Assembly (NCBI GenBank): GCA_016219645.1
Contig: JACRLR010000007.1
Span: forward strand, 1-64,000
Length of the DNA: 64,000 bases
Source of the DNA: Nitrospirota bacterium
GTDB lineage: Bacteria > Nitrospirota > Nitrospiria > Nitrospirales > Nitrospiraceae
Reading direction: 5' to 3'
Positions 54,135 to 61,948 of the stretch are shown piece by piece. The translations under genes were made by a program, and so were the position numbers. The notes beneath the pieces are model-generated. The model was not told the DNA's origin, did no database searches, and was given only the letters and a program-made list of their open reading frames with translations. How positions within the stretch are numbered: the first letter of the stretch is position 1; the number at the start of each line of letters is the position of its first letter.

Positions 54135-54722
54135 CTACGAGCGATTCCCTGAATGCGGAACAGTGACCTTAGACTTTCGACTTTCGACTTTCGATCTTTG
54201 CGCTTCCAGAATCATTTCGACAATCTCCCGGACTGCCCCTTCCCCGCCCTTCTTCTGGCAGACATAGTCGACCGCCGCCGCAATCTGTGTCATCCCGTCT
54301 GCCGGGCTGGCTGAAAATCCTACTGCCTTCAGCGCCTCAAGGTCGTTGATATCGTCACCGATATAGGCGACCTGGCTCAACGTCAACCCATGGCGCGCCG
54401 CCATCTCGCAGATACAAGACAACTTGTCCATCACCCCTTGGTGCAACTCGGGAATCGCGAGTTTTTCAGCCCGCCGCGCCACCAATTTCGTCCGTTCCTG
54501 TGTGACAATGGCGGTGATGATTCCAGCCCGCTGCAACAGCTTGATGCCCATCCCATCGCGCGTGTTGAACTTCTTCCACTCATCGCCGGACTCACCATAG
54601 TACATGCCTGCGTCCGTCAAGACCCCATCCACGTCGGTCGCAAACAGGCGGATCTGACTGAGCAGCTTGGGTGACACATTCCGGGGACGAGCTGTTTTCT
54701 TGGTTGCTGATCGTGGGGCCAT
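54135..54722 (-). CDS. kdsC: KdsC-type HAD phosphatase (KDO-8-phosphate phosphatase-like)
   Basis: 195 residues. HAD motif I LFATDVDGVLTDAGMYY, motif II-like VTQERTKLVARRAEKLAI, motif III/IV YIGDDINDLEALKAVGFS. The small size without a cap domain and the DGVLTDG-like motif fit the KdsC family, which dephosphorylates KDO-8-phosphate for lipopolysaccharide. The neighbours manC and rfbA support a surface glycan role. The C-terminus (AQRSKVESRKSKVT) is written by a heptamer array. Confidence 0.9.
   Translation of the reverse strand: MAPRSATKKTARPRNVSPKLLSQIRLFATDVDGVLTDAGMYYGESGDEWKKFNTRDGMGIKLLQRAGIITAIVTQERTKLVARRAEKLAIPELHQGVMDKLSCICEMAARHGLTLSQVAYIGDDINDLEALKAVGFSASPADGMTQIAAAVDYVCQKKGGEGAVREIVEMILEAQRSKVESRKSKVTVPHSGNRS
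54165..54199. repeat. Heptamer array, core AGTCGAA, in the kdsC 3' end
   Basis: CGAAAGT on the coding strand repeated about four times, translated as SKVESRKSKV. It is not complementary to the nearby manC array. Confidence 0.78.
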
Positions 54723-54726
54723 GAAG

Positions 54727-54826
54727 AGGTTTATTTGGTTTCTTTGGTTTCTTTGGTTTTCTCGTTGGTTAGTTGAACAAGGTCAACCAGATGAACAAAA
54801 CAAACGAAATACACCAGACAAACCAT
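54727..54826. repeat. Nonamer hairpin upstream of kdsC, core TTTGGTTYN
   Basis: Left units TTTGGTTTC x2; right arm with TGAACAAAA, CAAACGAAA, CAAACCATC. It lies immediately upstream of the kdsC ATG. Confidence 0.86.
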
Positions 54827-54898
54827 CTCTCTACGTTTCGCTGGCTATCCTAACTGACCGTGCCTAGCGCGGCAAAGTAAAAACCGAAGCTGCCATCC

Positions 54899-54951
54899 CT
54901 TCCCACTTCCCACTTGCTACTTGCTACTTCCTACTCACCACTCACTACCCC
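54899..54951. repeat. Heptamer array after rfbA, core AGTRGNN (minus strand)
   Basis: CTTCCCA, CTTGCTA, CTTCCTA, CTCACCA on the plus strand, about seven units. It follows the rfbA stop codon by about 10 bp. Confidence 0.85.
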
Positions 54952-54961
54952 GCTCCATACC

Positions 54962-55894
54962 TCAGAATACTTTCTCCTTGAGCACCCGCAGCAGGTATTG
55001 CCCATAGCCATTTTTAGTCAAGGACTGTGCGAGCTTCTCCAGTTGGGCCGCGTCGATCCACCCTTGCCTGTAGGCGATTTCTTCCGGACATGCCACCTTC
55101 AAGCCCTGCCGGTTTTCCAATGTGGCGATAAACTGGCTGGCGTCGAGCAACGATTCGTGGGTGCCGGTGTCCAGCCAGGCGTAACCACGGCCCATGATTT
55201 CAACGTGGAGCTTGCCTTGCTCCAGATACAAACGGTTGAGGTCGGTAATTTCCAGTTCACCGCGGGGGGAGGGCTTGAGACTTTTGGTCAGATCAACTAC
55301 TTGCCGATCGTAGAAATACAAACCGGTCACGGCATAGCTGGACTTCGGCTGTTTGGGCTTTTCCTCCAATGAGAGCACTCTACCGCTTGAGTCAAATTCG
55401 GCCACGCCGTAACGCTCAGGGTCCTGCACGTGGTACGCGAACACGGTCGCCCCTTCTGAACGGACCATGGCGTTGCCGAGCAGACGGTAGAAGTTATGGC
55501 CATAAAAGATGTTGTCGCCCAGCACCAGGGCACAGAGATCATTTCCAATGAACGATTCACCGATGAGGAACGCCTGTGCGAGACCATCGGGTGAAGGCTG
55601 CACGGCGTACACGAGATTGAGACCCCACTGCTCACCCCTCCCGAGCAACTGCTCAAACCGCGGGGTGTCCTGTGGCGTGGAAATGATAAGGACATCCCTG
55701 ATCCCCGCTAGCATCAGAGTGCTGAGCGGGTAATAAATCATCGGCTTGTCGAACACCGGCAACAGCTGTTTGCTGATTGCTAGTGTAGCCGGATGCAATC
55801 TGGTACCCGCGCCGCCGGCGAGGATGATGCCTTTCCTGGTAAGTAGTGAGTGGCCAGTAGTAAGTAGGGAGAGGGAAGTTGTGAGTTGCGTCAT
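54962..55894 (-). CDS. rfbA: Glucose-1-phosphate thymidylyltransferase
   Basis: 310 residues. [53 protein letters not shown], and [20 protein letters not shown] are RmlA motifs. It makes dTDP-glucose, the first step of dTDP-rhamnose synthesis. The ATG overlaps the stop of the four-helix-bundle gene (ATGA). The first 18 or so residues ([15 protein letters not shown]) are encoded by the right arm of a heptamer hairpin and precede the normal family start. Confidence 0.96.
   Translation of the reverse strand: MTQLTTSLSLLTTGHSLLTRKGIILAGGAGTRLHPATLAISKQLLPVFDKPMIYYPLSTLMLAGIRDVLIISTPQDTPRFEQLLGRGEQWGLNLVYAVQPSPDGLAQAFLIGESFIGNDLCALVLGDNIFYGHNFYRLLGNAMVRSEGATVFAYHVQDPERYGVAEFDSSGRVLSLEEKPKQPKSSYAVTGLYFYDRQVVDLTKSLKPSPRGELEITDLNRLYLEQGKLHVEIMGRGYAWLDTGTHESLLDASQFIATLENRQGLKVACPEEIAYRQGWIDAAQLEKLAQSLTKNGYGQYLLRVLKEKVF
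55837..55890. repeat. Right arm of heptamer hairpin, in the rfbA 5' end
   Basis: On the plus strand GTAAGTA, GTGAGTG, GCCAGTA and so on (AGTRGNN). It faces the arm at 56236-56283, with the four-helix-bundle gene between them. Confidence 0.87.
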
Positions 55895-56244
55895 GTGGTG
55901 CTCAATTTCTTGTGCAAACCAGTTAATAATTTTCCGGTGCTATTGGCCAATTCAAACACTTGGTGATCCGGTACGGCGAAGCCAAGCATAACCGCTAGTT
56001 GCAATTGGGTTTCCAGTTCAGCCAACGAACCTCGCGATATCCCAATGAAGTTCAAGAACTCCTTTGGACTGTTTCGGCCGGCGCCTTCGGCAATATTGCT
56101 CGGTATAGACACAGCTGCTCGCCTCATCTGCTGAGCTAAGCCATAACGCTCTTCTGATGGAAACTCAGATGTCATTTGATAGACAGCCACTACCAACTGC
56201 ATCGCGTATTTCCAAGCTTCCAGCTGTTCATGTGGTTTCCCCAC
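55891..56244 (-). CDS. Four-helix-bundle protein (23S rRNA intervening-sequence family)
   Basis: 117 residues, GTG start. [32 protein letters not shown], then [46 protein letters not shown], is the signature of the S23/IVP four-helix-bundle family (TIGR02436). Relatives are encoded in 23S rRNA intervening sequences and, as Avd, in diversity-generating retroelements; they are basic nucleic-acid binders. The start and a GGGGAG ribosome-binding sequence lie inside a heptamer array, and the stop overlaps rfbA. Facing arms flank the gene on both sides. Confidence 0.93.
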   Translation of the reverse strand: MGKPHEQLEAWKYAMQLVVAVYQMTSEFPSEERYGLAQQMRRAAVSIPSNIAEGAGRNSPKEFLNFIGISRGSLAELETQLQLAVMLGFAVPDHQVFELANSTGKLLTGLHKKLSTT

Positions 56245-56283
56245 TCCCTACTCCCCACTTACCACTTGCTACTTACTACTCTC
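56236..56283. repeat. Left arm of heptamer hairpin, rfbD 3' end to four-helix-bundle start
   Basis: Coding-strand units AGTAGTA, AGTAGCA, AGTGGTA, AGTGGGG. It supplies the rfbD stop codon (AAGTAG) and the GTG start of the next gene. Confidence 0.88.
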
Positions 56284-57168
56284 AAATATCTCTTGAAGAA
56301 TATGCCGGACACCACTTTGCCAGGTGGGCAATTCCACATCAAACGTACTGCGCAGTTTGCTCGTATCCAGCCGTGAGTTGGCCGGACGCGTGGCGGGCGT
56401 GGGATATTCGGAAGTGGTGATCGCGCGAATGGAATCCGGTGAGAGATTGAGTGACTTACCTGCAGCGAGGGCTTCCGACACAACAAACCTCGCATAGTCA
56501 CACCAGCTGGTCTCACCTCCAGCTACCAGATGATACAAACCAAAGCGGAAGTGTCCGCCCCTCTCACGCCATTGCTGCCGAACCAGCTGCGCCGTTACAT
56601 CAGCCAGCAAGGCAGCAGAAGTTGGCGCGCCATATTGATCCGCTACCACGTTCAAACTATCGCGCTCGACAGCCAGTCGCAGGATGGTTTTTGCAAAATT
56701 CCTCCCATGCGCTCCAACCACCCAACTCGTACGAAAGATCAAGTGTCGCGCCCCGCTTTGCTGGATCGCGATCTCACCGGCCCTCTTGGTGCGGCCATAG
56801 ACACTTTGCGGGTCCGTGAGGTCATCTTCAGTATAAGCGCCAGGCTTGAGGCCATCGAATACATAGTCGGTCGAGTAATGCACGACCCATGCGCCCTGTT
56901 TCGCCGCTTCTTCTCCGAGCACTCCGGGAGCGACGGTATTGATGGCGTGAGCCAGCTCCGGCTCAGATTCTGCCTTGTCCACTGCGGTATAGGCTGCGGG
57001 ATTGACGATCACATCTGGCTTCAACGACCGGACCAGGTCACGGATTGCAAGTCCATCGGCCAAATCACATTCAGGCTGATCTACGGCACAGATTTCCCCC
57101 AAGGGGGCCAGTGCACGCTGTAGCTCAAAACCGACCTGGCCCTGTTTGCCGGTCAATAGTATCTTCAT
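56269..57168 (-). CDS. rfbD: dTDP-4-dehydrorhamnose reductase
   Basis: 299 residues from ATG 57168 (MKILLTGKQGQVGFELQRAL); a TTG at 57201 would add repeat-encoded residues. GxxGQxG nucleotide motif, STDYVFDG, YGRTKRAGE (Tyr/Lys catalytic pair) and RTSWVVGAHGRNFAKTIL are RmlD signatures. It performs the last step of dTDP-L-rhamnose synthesis. Its stop codon TAG is part of the following heptamer array. rfbC is not seen in this window. Confidence 0.96.
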   Translation of the reverse strand: MKILLTGKQGQVGFELQRALAPLGEICAVDQPECDLADGLAIRDLVRSLKPDVIVNPAAYTAVDKAESEPELAHAINTVAPGVLGEEAAKQGAWVVHYSTDYVFDGLKPGAYTEDDLTDPQSVYGRTKRAGEIAIQQSGARHLIFRTSWVVGAHGRNFAKTILRLAVERDSLNVVADQYGAPTSAALLADVTAQLVRQQWRERGGHFRFGLYHLVAGGETSWCDYARFVVSEALAAGKSLNLSPDSIRAITTSEYPTPATRPANSRLDTSKLRSTFDVELPTWQSGVRHILQEIFESSK

Positions 57169-57171
57169 GCT

Positions 57172-57208
57172 CGGTGGTGAGTAGTGAGTAGCCAGTGGCA
57201 AGTGGAAA
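57172..57208. repeat. Right arm of heptamer hairpin upstream of rfbD
   Basis: Plus-strand units GGTGGTG, AGTAGTG, AGTAGCC, AGTGGCA. It faces the larger arm at 57266-57349 across about 57 bp. Confidence 0.85.
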
Positions 57209-57265
57209 ATGCCCCAAGCGTTGTGTGGAGTGATCGTCTAAGATTGGCCATTCCCGATTTCATAC

Positions 57266-57349
57266 CCCCCTACTCTCTACTTCCCACTCACTACTTACTA
57301 CTCGCCGTTCCCAACTTCCTACTTACCACTCGCTACCCACTACTTACCA
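57266..57349. repeat. Left arm of heptamer hairpin downstream of rfbB
   Basis: About twelve units on the plus strand such as CTACTTC, CCACTCA, CTACTTA. On the coding strand the first unit gives GGTAAGTAG, which contains the rfbB stop codon. Confidence 0.88.
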
Positions 57350-58452
57350 TATTGCCTTTCGACCCAGTTGCGGTAGGCACCGCTGGTTACGTTGGCAACC
57401 CAGCTTTGGTTATCCAGGTACCACTGCACGGTTTTGCGTATGCCGGTTTCGAAAGTTTCAGCAGGTTTCCAGCCCAATTCGCGCTCGATCTTGCCGGCGT
57501 TAATAGCATAACGGCCATCATGACCCGGGCGATCCTTCACAAAGGTAATCAGAGAGCGGTAAGTGGGGAGTGGGGGGGTCCCACTTCCTACTTCCCACTT
57601 CCTACTTCCCACTTGCCACTCACCACTCACCGGCTTTAGCTCATCCAGGATATCGCAGAGGGTATGGACAACGTCGAGATTGGTCTTTTCGCTCCCACCG
57701 CCAATATTGTAGACCTCGCCTACCCGACCGGCTTCGAGCACCCGCCGGATGGCACTGCAATGGTCGTTGACGTACAGCCAATCGCGGATCTGTTGGCCAT
57801 CACCATAGATCGGCAAGGGCTTGCCGCACAGTGCATTGTGGATCACCAGCGGAATGAGCTTTTCCGGGAACTGATAAGGACCGTAGTTGTTGGAGCAATT
57901 TGTCGTGAGAACCGGCAGACCGTAGGTGTGGTGGTAGGCACGCACCAGGTGGTCGCTGGCAGCTTTGCTGGCTGAATAGGGGCTATTGGGCTCGTAACGA
58001 TTTGTTTCACTGAAAGCCGGGTCATCTTTCTTTAATGAACCGTAGACCTCGTCGGTAGACACGTGGAGAAAACGGAATTGGCCTTTGGCCTCACCCTCCA
58101 GCTTGTTCCAGTAGGCACACACCGATTCCAGCAGATGAAAGGTACCGACAATGTTGGTCTGGATGAATTCGCCTGGGCCGTGGATGGAGCGGTCGACATG
58201 GCTCTCAGCGGCAAAGTTGATGACGGCGCGGGGACGGTGCTCGGCCAACAGTCGATCGACCAGCGCAGTCTCGCCGATGTCGCCGCGCACGAAGACATGC
58301 CGTTCATCGCCTTGCACACCGGCGAGATTTTCGAGATTGCCCGCATAGGTGAGCTTGTCGAGATTGACGATAGGCTCGTCGTGGTGCGCCAGCCAGTCGA
58401 CAACGAAGTTGGCGCCGATAAACCCGGCTCCGCCGGTAACTACGATACTCAT
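57340..58452 (-). CDS. rfbB: dTDP-glucose 4,6-dehydratase with an in-frame repeat insertion
   Basis: 370 residues against about 350 in most relatives. NAD motif [14 protein letters not shown] at the N-terminus; [24 protein letters not shown] with the catalytic Tyr/Lys; [17 protein letters not shown]; late motif [14 protein letters not shown]. Between LDELKP and YRSLITFV about 25 residues ([17 protein letters not shown]...) replace the short loop of other RmlB proteins. They are encoded by a heptamer hairpin. The loop lies away from the catalytic residues in sequence, so activity may be kept (inference). Confidence 0.96.
   Translation of the reverse strand: MSIVVTGGAGFIGANFVVDWLAHHDEPIVNLDKLTYAGNLENLAGVQGDERHVFVRGDIGETALVDRLLAEHRPRAVINFAAESHVDRSIHGPGEFIQTNIVGTFHLLESVCAYWNKLEGEAKGQFRFLHVSTDEVYGSLKKDDPAFSETNRYEPNSPYSASKAASDHLVRAYHHTYGLPVLTTNCSNNYGPYQFPEKLIPLVIHNALCGKPLPIYGDGQQIRDWLYVNDHCSAIRRVLEAGRVGEVYNIGGGSEKTNLDVVHTLCDILDELKPVSGEWQVGSRKWEVGSGTPPLPTYRSLITFVKDRPGHDGRYAINAGKIERELGWKPAETFETGIRKTVQWYLDNQSWVANVTSGAYRNWVERQYGK
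57557..57633. repeat. Heptamer hairpin inserted inside rfbB
   Basis: Plus strand GTAAGTGGGGAGTGGG, then TCCCACTTCC followed by CTACTTC/CCACTTC-type units to CACTCACCGG. It is self-complementary and in frame with rfbB (residues about 274-298). Confidence 0.92.
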
Positions 58453-58687
58453 CTAGCTGTTGGAGTCCCTGTGTGTTGCTTCTGATCGAGACACACTTAA
58501 TAGGCGTGTTTGCGGAGGCTCATTCGATAATCAGAATATCGAGATCCTTCACCATAGGGCTTGACCAGCGCACTCATGTCCAAATAGAGCATCATCGTCG
58601 ATCGGCCAGTACCATCTCAGATAAGGAAGAACGTCCCAACCCTACCAAAGAATCCATCCCAACCCCGTTGGTTTCACACGTGTTTTC

Positions 58688-59119
58688 TCATTTCAGCTTT
58701 TCTACGAGACTAAGGAACTCACGAGCTGTGACAATTCTCACACCTTTATATTCATGAAGTTCAAGAAGATCAGAATCTCCACTGACGAGATACTCTGCAC
58801 GCCCTTCAAGCGCAGCAACCAGATACTTATCATCATCAGGATCGTTCTCAACCGCCTTGAGCTTCAAGCGGCTTTCAGTGGGTTCGGCAATCAGTGCGAG
58901 CGCAATAACCCAACGATCAATTTCTTCACGAGAGAGGGAAAGATACCGGCGCACTCGCGGATATGTGAGGCTGCGTCGAACCTCATCAAAGATTGCACCA
59001 GACCCGACAAGCTGGAACGACTGATCGTCTACCAAACGGCGAAGAATGCGCCCCGGTGGTCCTTGGGGCCGAATGCAGGCACTCACATAAATATTGGCAT
59101 CTAAGACAGCCCGAATCAC
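58688..59119 (-). CDS. PIN-domain toxin (putative RNase)
   Basis: 143 residues. The COG1569-type PIN fold has VLDANIYVSACI (Asp7), FDEVRRSL (Glu), AVENDPDDDKYLVAAL and LVSGDSDLLEL (acidic cluster). It would cleave RNA when released from its antitoxin. It sits 3 bp after the antitoxin gene. The pair lies between rfbB and a sugar transferase gene, a common spot for small mobile toxin-antitoxin cassettes. Confidence 0.9.
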   Translation of the reverse strand: MIRAVLDANIYVSACIRPQGPPGRILRRLVDDQSFQLVGSGAIFDEVRRSLTYPRVRRYLSLSREEIDRWVIALALIAEPTESRLKLKAVENDPDDDKYLVAALEGRAEYLVSGDSDLLELHEYKGVRIVTAREFLSLVEKLK

Positions 59120-59122
59120 CTG

Positions 59123-59395
59123 TTATTTCCGACGTGGTCGACGAGTACGATGCTTGGCTTCGTTGGCAACTTGGTCGGCCTCGCTCTGAGATATCCCTTC
59201 TGCTCTCTGGTCGAGGATAGACATCAAGTGTAATCGCGCCGCTTGCTGCATCTGTTCAAGCCGCTCCACCGGCACCATCGCAGCCAACTGTTTGCCTTTC
59301 CGCTCGATGACAAAGTGATCATGACGAAGCGCCACTCGATTCAACAGGTCTCCGAGCCGTTGGCGAATCTCAAGCGTGGACACTGTCTCCATCAT
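59123..59395 (-). CDS. Phd/YefM-type antitoxin
   Basis: 90 residues. TVSTLEIRQRLGDLLNRVALRHDHFVIERKGKQLAAMVPVERLEQM is the Phd/YefM DNA-binding and dimerisation part; the basic C-terminus (KHRTRRPRRK) would bind the PIN toxin. GGAGGTG lies just before the tandem ATG codons. An imperfect palindrome upstream is a likely operator. Confidence 0.88.
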   Translation of the reverse strand: MMETVSTLEIRQRLGDLLNRVALRHDHFVIERKGKQLAAMVPVERLEQMQQAARLHLMSILDQRAEGISQSEADQVANEAKHRTRRPRRK

Positions 59396-59412
59396 GCATC
59401 ACCTCCATTGCT

Positions 59413-59429
59413 ACAACTAGTATACTTGT
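59413..59429. promoter_or_regulatory. Candidate operator of the toxin-antitoxin pair
   Basis: ACAACTAGTATACTTGT is an imperfect 17-bp palindrome 18 bp upstream of the antitoxin start, a usual position for Phd-type autoregulation. Confidence 0.4.
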
Positions 59430-59485
59430 AATAGATCATACGGTCAATCACGCTTACGATCCTATGACTTCTGATCAGTACGCGT

Positions 59486-60880
59486 TCAATAGGCATTCCT
59501 GTGAACAAATCCCTGCCAGATCGTCAGCCACATGATCTTCAAATCGAGCCAGATGGACCAATGCTCGATGTAATAGAGATCGCACTCCACTCGTTTTTCA
59601 AGCGAAGTATCGCCACGCCAGCCACTGACTTGCGCCCATCCTGTAATCCCGGCCTTCATCTTATGCTTGAGCATATAGAGGGGAATCTGTTTTCGAACCT
59701 CCTCGACCACCCAGGACCGTTCCGGCCGTGGCCCCACGACACTCATTTCGCCTTTCAATACATTCCAAAATTGAGGCAGTTCATCGAGACTCATTCGACG
59801 CAGGAATTTTCCGATTGGAGTCACACGGGGGTCGCCTTTTGGGGTCAACAAGACCGTATCTCCCGGCTGATCAACCTGCATCGTACGAAACTTGAGCATC
59901 ATGAACGGCTTGCCATCCAACCCCATGCGTTCCTGCTTGAAGAGGATCGGCCCGGGCGAAGTCAGCTTAATCAGCAACGCGATCAATCCCTGCACAGGCA
60001 GCGTCAGGAGAAGAGCGATTACACTACCAATTACATCACTGCCACGCTTGAGGATAATGTTCCATCCATACAGGGGAGAACCCTGCAACGTGATAACCGG
60101 CAACCCTTCAAACATCTCTGCTTCGGCACGAAGGGTAATAAACTCATAGATTGACGGGATGACTTTCACTTCAACGGTCGTGGTTGCCAGATACGCCAAC
60201 ATTTTTTCCGCTTGAGGCTCAGCCTCCGGAGGGAGACAGATAAAGACAATGTCCAAAGCCGACGCATACTTCTCCACATCGCCGTACAACCCGATGACCG
60301 AAACCCCCTCAAAGGTTTCGCCCAGCTTTTGTGGCCGGCGAGTCAAGTAACCCTGGACTTTGACACCGAATTCCGGATGAAGCGACAGTGAATGGGCAAT
60401 TCTCTGTCCGAGTTTGCCTGCCCCGATGATCAGGCAGTGCCGCTGGTTGTAACCCTGCCTTCGGAAGAACCTCAGGCCTTCGCGAAAGACCATTCGCGAG
60501 AAGCCAAGCGCGATAAGGTTCAGAATCCAGAAATACAGAAAGACAAGACGTGAATATTCGAACTGCCGTACGAAGAAGGTCAACCCGATGAGAATGAGCA
60601 CCGACAGGGAGTTGGCTACGGCAATGTCGAAAACTTCGGCCAGGTGGGAACCCATCCGGCGAGGCCGATACAAATTAAATGCCCTAAAAGAGATTCCCCA
60701 AACGATCAGGATAGGCACAAGCAAATAGATGTAAATTTCCAGAGGTGGGACACCCTTCTCAACCGGCCCCCATCCAGCCTTGAATCGAATATAGTAAGCC
60801 GCCATCCAGCAGGCACAGATCAGCGTCAGATCAAACAGAAAGAGGAGACTCTGAAGAAATTGGGAGTGGCGTTTCAGCAT
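59486..60880 (-). CDS. Undecaprenyl-phosphate glucose phosphotransferase, full length (WcaJ-like)
   Basis: 464 residues. Four N-terminal membrane helices (about 10-125), a CoA-binding-like domain (HCLIIGAGKLGQRIAHSL), a fifth helix near 280-305, and the catalytic domain with KFRTMQVDQPGD, RRMSLDELPQFWNVLKGEMS, VVGPRPERS and GITGWAQVSGWRGDTS. It loads the first sugar phosphate on the lipid carrier. It is the complete counterpart of the truncated enzyme at 2268-3248 and starts the second polysaccharide locus. Confidence 0.95.
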   Translation of the reverse strand: MLKRHSQFLQSLLFLFDLTLICACWMAAYYIRFKAGWGPVEKGVPPLEIYIYLLVPILIVWGISFRAFNLYRPRRMGSHLAEVFDIAVANSLSVLILIGLTFFVRQFEYSRLVFLYFWILNLIALGFSRMVFREGLRFFRRQGYNQRHCLIIGAGKLGQRIAHSLSLHPEFGVKVQGYLTRRPQKLGETFEGVSVIGLYGDVEKYASALDIVFICLPPEAEPQAEKMLAYLATTTVEVKVIPSIYEFITLRAEAEMFEGLPVITLQGSPLYGWNIILKRGSDVIGSVIALLLTLPVQGLIALLIKLTSPGPILFKQERMGLDGKPFMMLKFRTMQVDQPGDTVLLTPKGDPRVTPIGKFLRRMSLDELPQFWNVLKGEMSVVGPRPERSWVVEEVRKQIPLYMLKHKMKAGITGWAQVSGWRGDTSLEKRVECDLYYIEHWSIWLDLKIMWLTIWQGFVHRNAY

Positions 60881-60924
60881 GGCCGATTACCAGCCTCTTT
60901 TGGAGACAGCATCATCGTGGCAAG

Positions 60925-61827
60925 TCAGGCAGAGTGCATGCTCACACGCTTCAACACCGCTCGTGGCAAGTGTGAATAGTAGTGTCCGAGCCTATACCCA
61001 ATTAGCTTTGCCCCCGCTCTCATCAGACTGATCGGGAGCAGGTGAAGAAGTCCTTGAGACGTAAGATAGGAGAGCTCAGACCGCACAAACCTGACTCCCT
61101 CCCCTTCAGGTCTTCCGAACTCATCGAGTAGCCATCGTTGCTTCTCGAAGAATACACCCAAGTCAAAATAGCGCTTGAATTCTTCCGCCACCGTGTAGTT
61201 ATGCGAATGATACACCGATGCCTCAGCCACGTATCTCAGATTGTAGTCTTTCATGAGCATTCTGGCACATACATGCATATCTTCAGCAAGGACGAGATTC
61301 TCCGAGAACCACCCGACATCCTCAAGCGCGTCTCGCCTATATGCCGCGAATGAATTTGAGCAGAACGCTGCCCGGATACCGAGCGCTTTACGGTCTGCAT
61401 ACGTACGGAGATAGGATTGAGGCGGGTAATTAAACTGTCTCAGGTGTTGGGCAAAAGGCGTGGCGTTCTGATATGGAATCTGCCTGCCAAACACTGCTCC
61501 GCATTTCTGCTCCGCAAGAAGAGGCTGAATGAGAGTCTCAATGGCCCTGTCATCACAAGGCAAGGCATCCTGCGTCAGGTAAACAAGGATATCCCCTGCC
61601 GATCGAGTCTTCCCTGCCAGGGTCCTGGTTCCTCCATGGTCAAACATCTCCTTCGGAATAGTGACAGTTTGAATTGCATGCTGCTTAGCAATTTTCAAAG
61701 TCTCATCAGAGGAAGACGAGTCGATAACGAGAATGTCGAGGTCCCTCACAGTCTGCGCGCGTAAAGCTCTCAACTGTCCATCGAGATACCGCGAGGCGTT
61801 ATACGTTGGAATGACAACACTGACCAC
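60925..61827 (-). CDS. GT2 glycosyltransferase (rhamnosyltransferase-like)
   Basis: 300 residues from GTG 61827; TTG 61893 gives 22 more residues. VSVVIPTYNASRYLDGQLRALRAQ is the GT-A start, IDSSSSDETL binds the nucleotide, YLTQDALP is the DXD-like region, and FSENLVLAEDMHVCARMLMKDYNLRYV is the acceptor/ED motif. It resembles RfbN/WbbL-type rhamnosyltransferases, which fits the nearby dTDP-rhamnose genes. Exact sugar is not known. Confidence 0.9.
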   Translation of the reverse strand: MVSVVIPTYNASRYLDGQLRALRAQTVRDLDILVIDSSSSDETLKIAKQHAIQTVTIPKEMFDHGGTRTLAGKTRSAGDILVYLTQDALPCDDRAIETLIQPLLAEQKCGAVFGRQIPYQNATPFAQHLRQFNYPPQSYLRTYADRKALGIRAAFCSNSFAAYRRDALEDVGWFSENLVLAEDMHVCARMLMKDYNLRYVAEASVYHSHNYTVAEEFKRYFDLGVFFEKQRWLLDEFGRPEGEGVRFVRSELSYLTSQGLLHLLPISLMRAGAKLIGYRLGHYYSHLPRAVLKRVSMHSA

Positions 61828-61948
61828 ACAACCCTCACTTCCCTCACAAAGACAAAGAAAACCGGACGTTGATTTGCGTGAGGGATTTTTCAATGACTCC
61901 GCATTGTCGAGACCAGTTGTTGTCCGTCCCTGGCTGAAGCTACCAGAT

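Noticed and set aside
33908-54826. Nonamer hairpins as ordinary intrinsic terminators
   Set aside because: Several lie between codirectional genes of likely operons, have long imperfect stems and no terminal T-run, and some are translated. A transcription effect remains possible.
56269-57168. Sequencing or assembly error as the cause of the heptamer arrays
   Set aside because: Arrays with different cores recur at many separate loci, keep reading frames, and show unit variation that a collapse or chimera would not give. Raw reads would still be the final test.
54899-57633. CRISPR array
   Set aside because: Units are 7 bp with no spacers of 30 bp or so and no cas genes.
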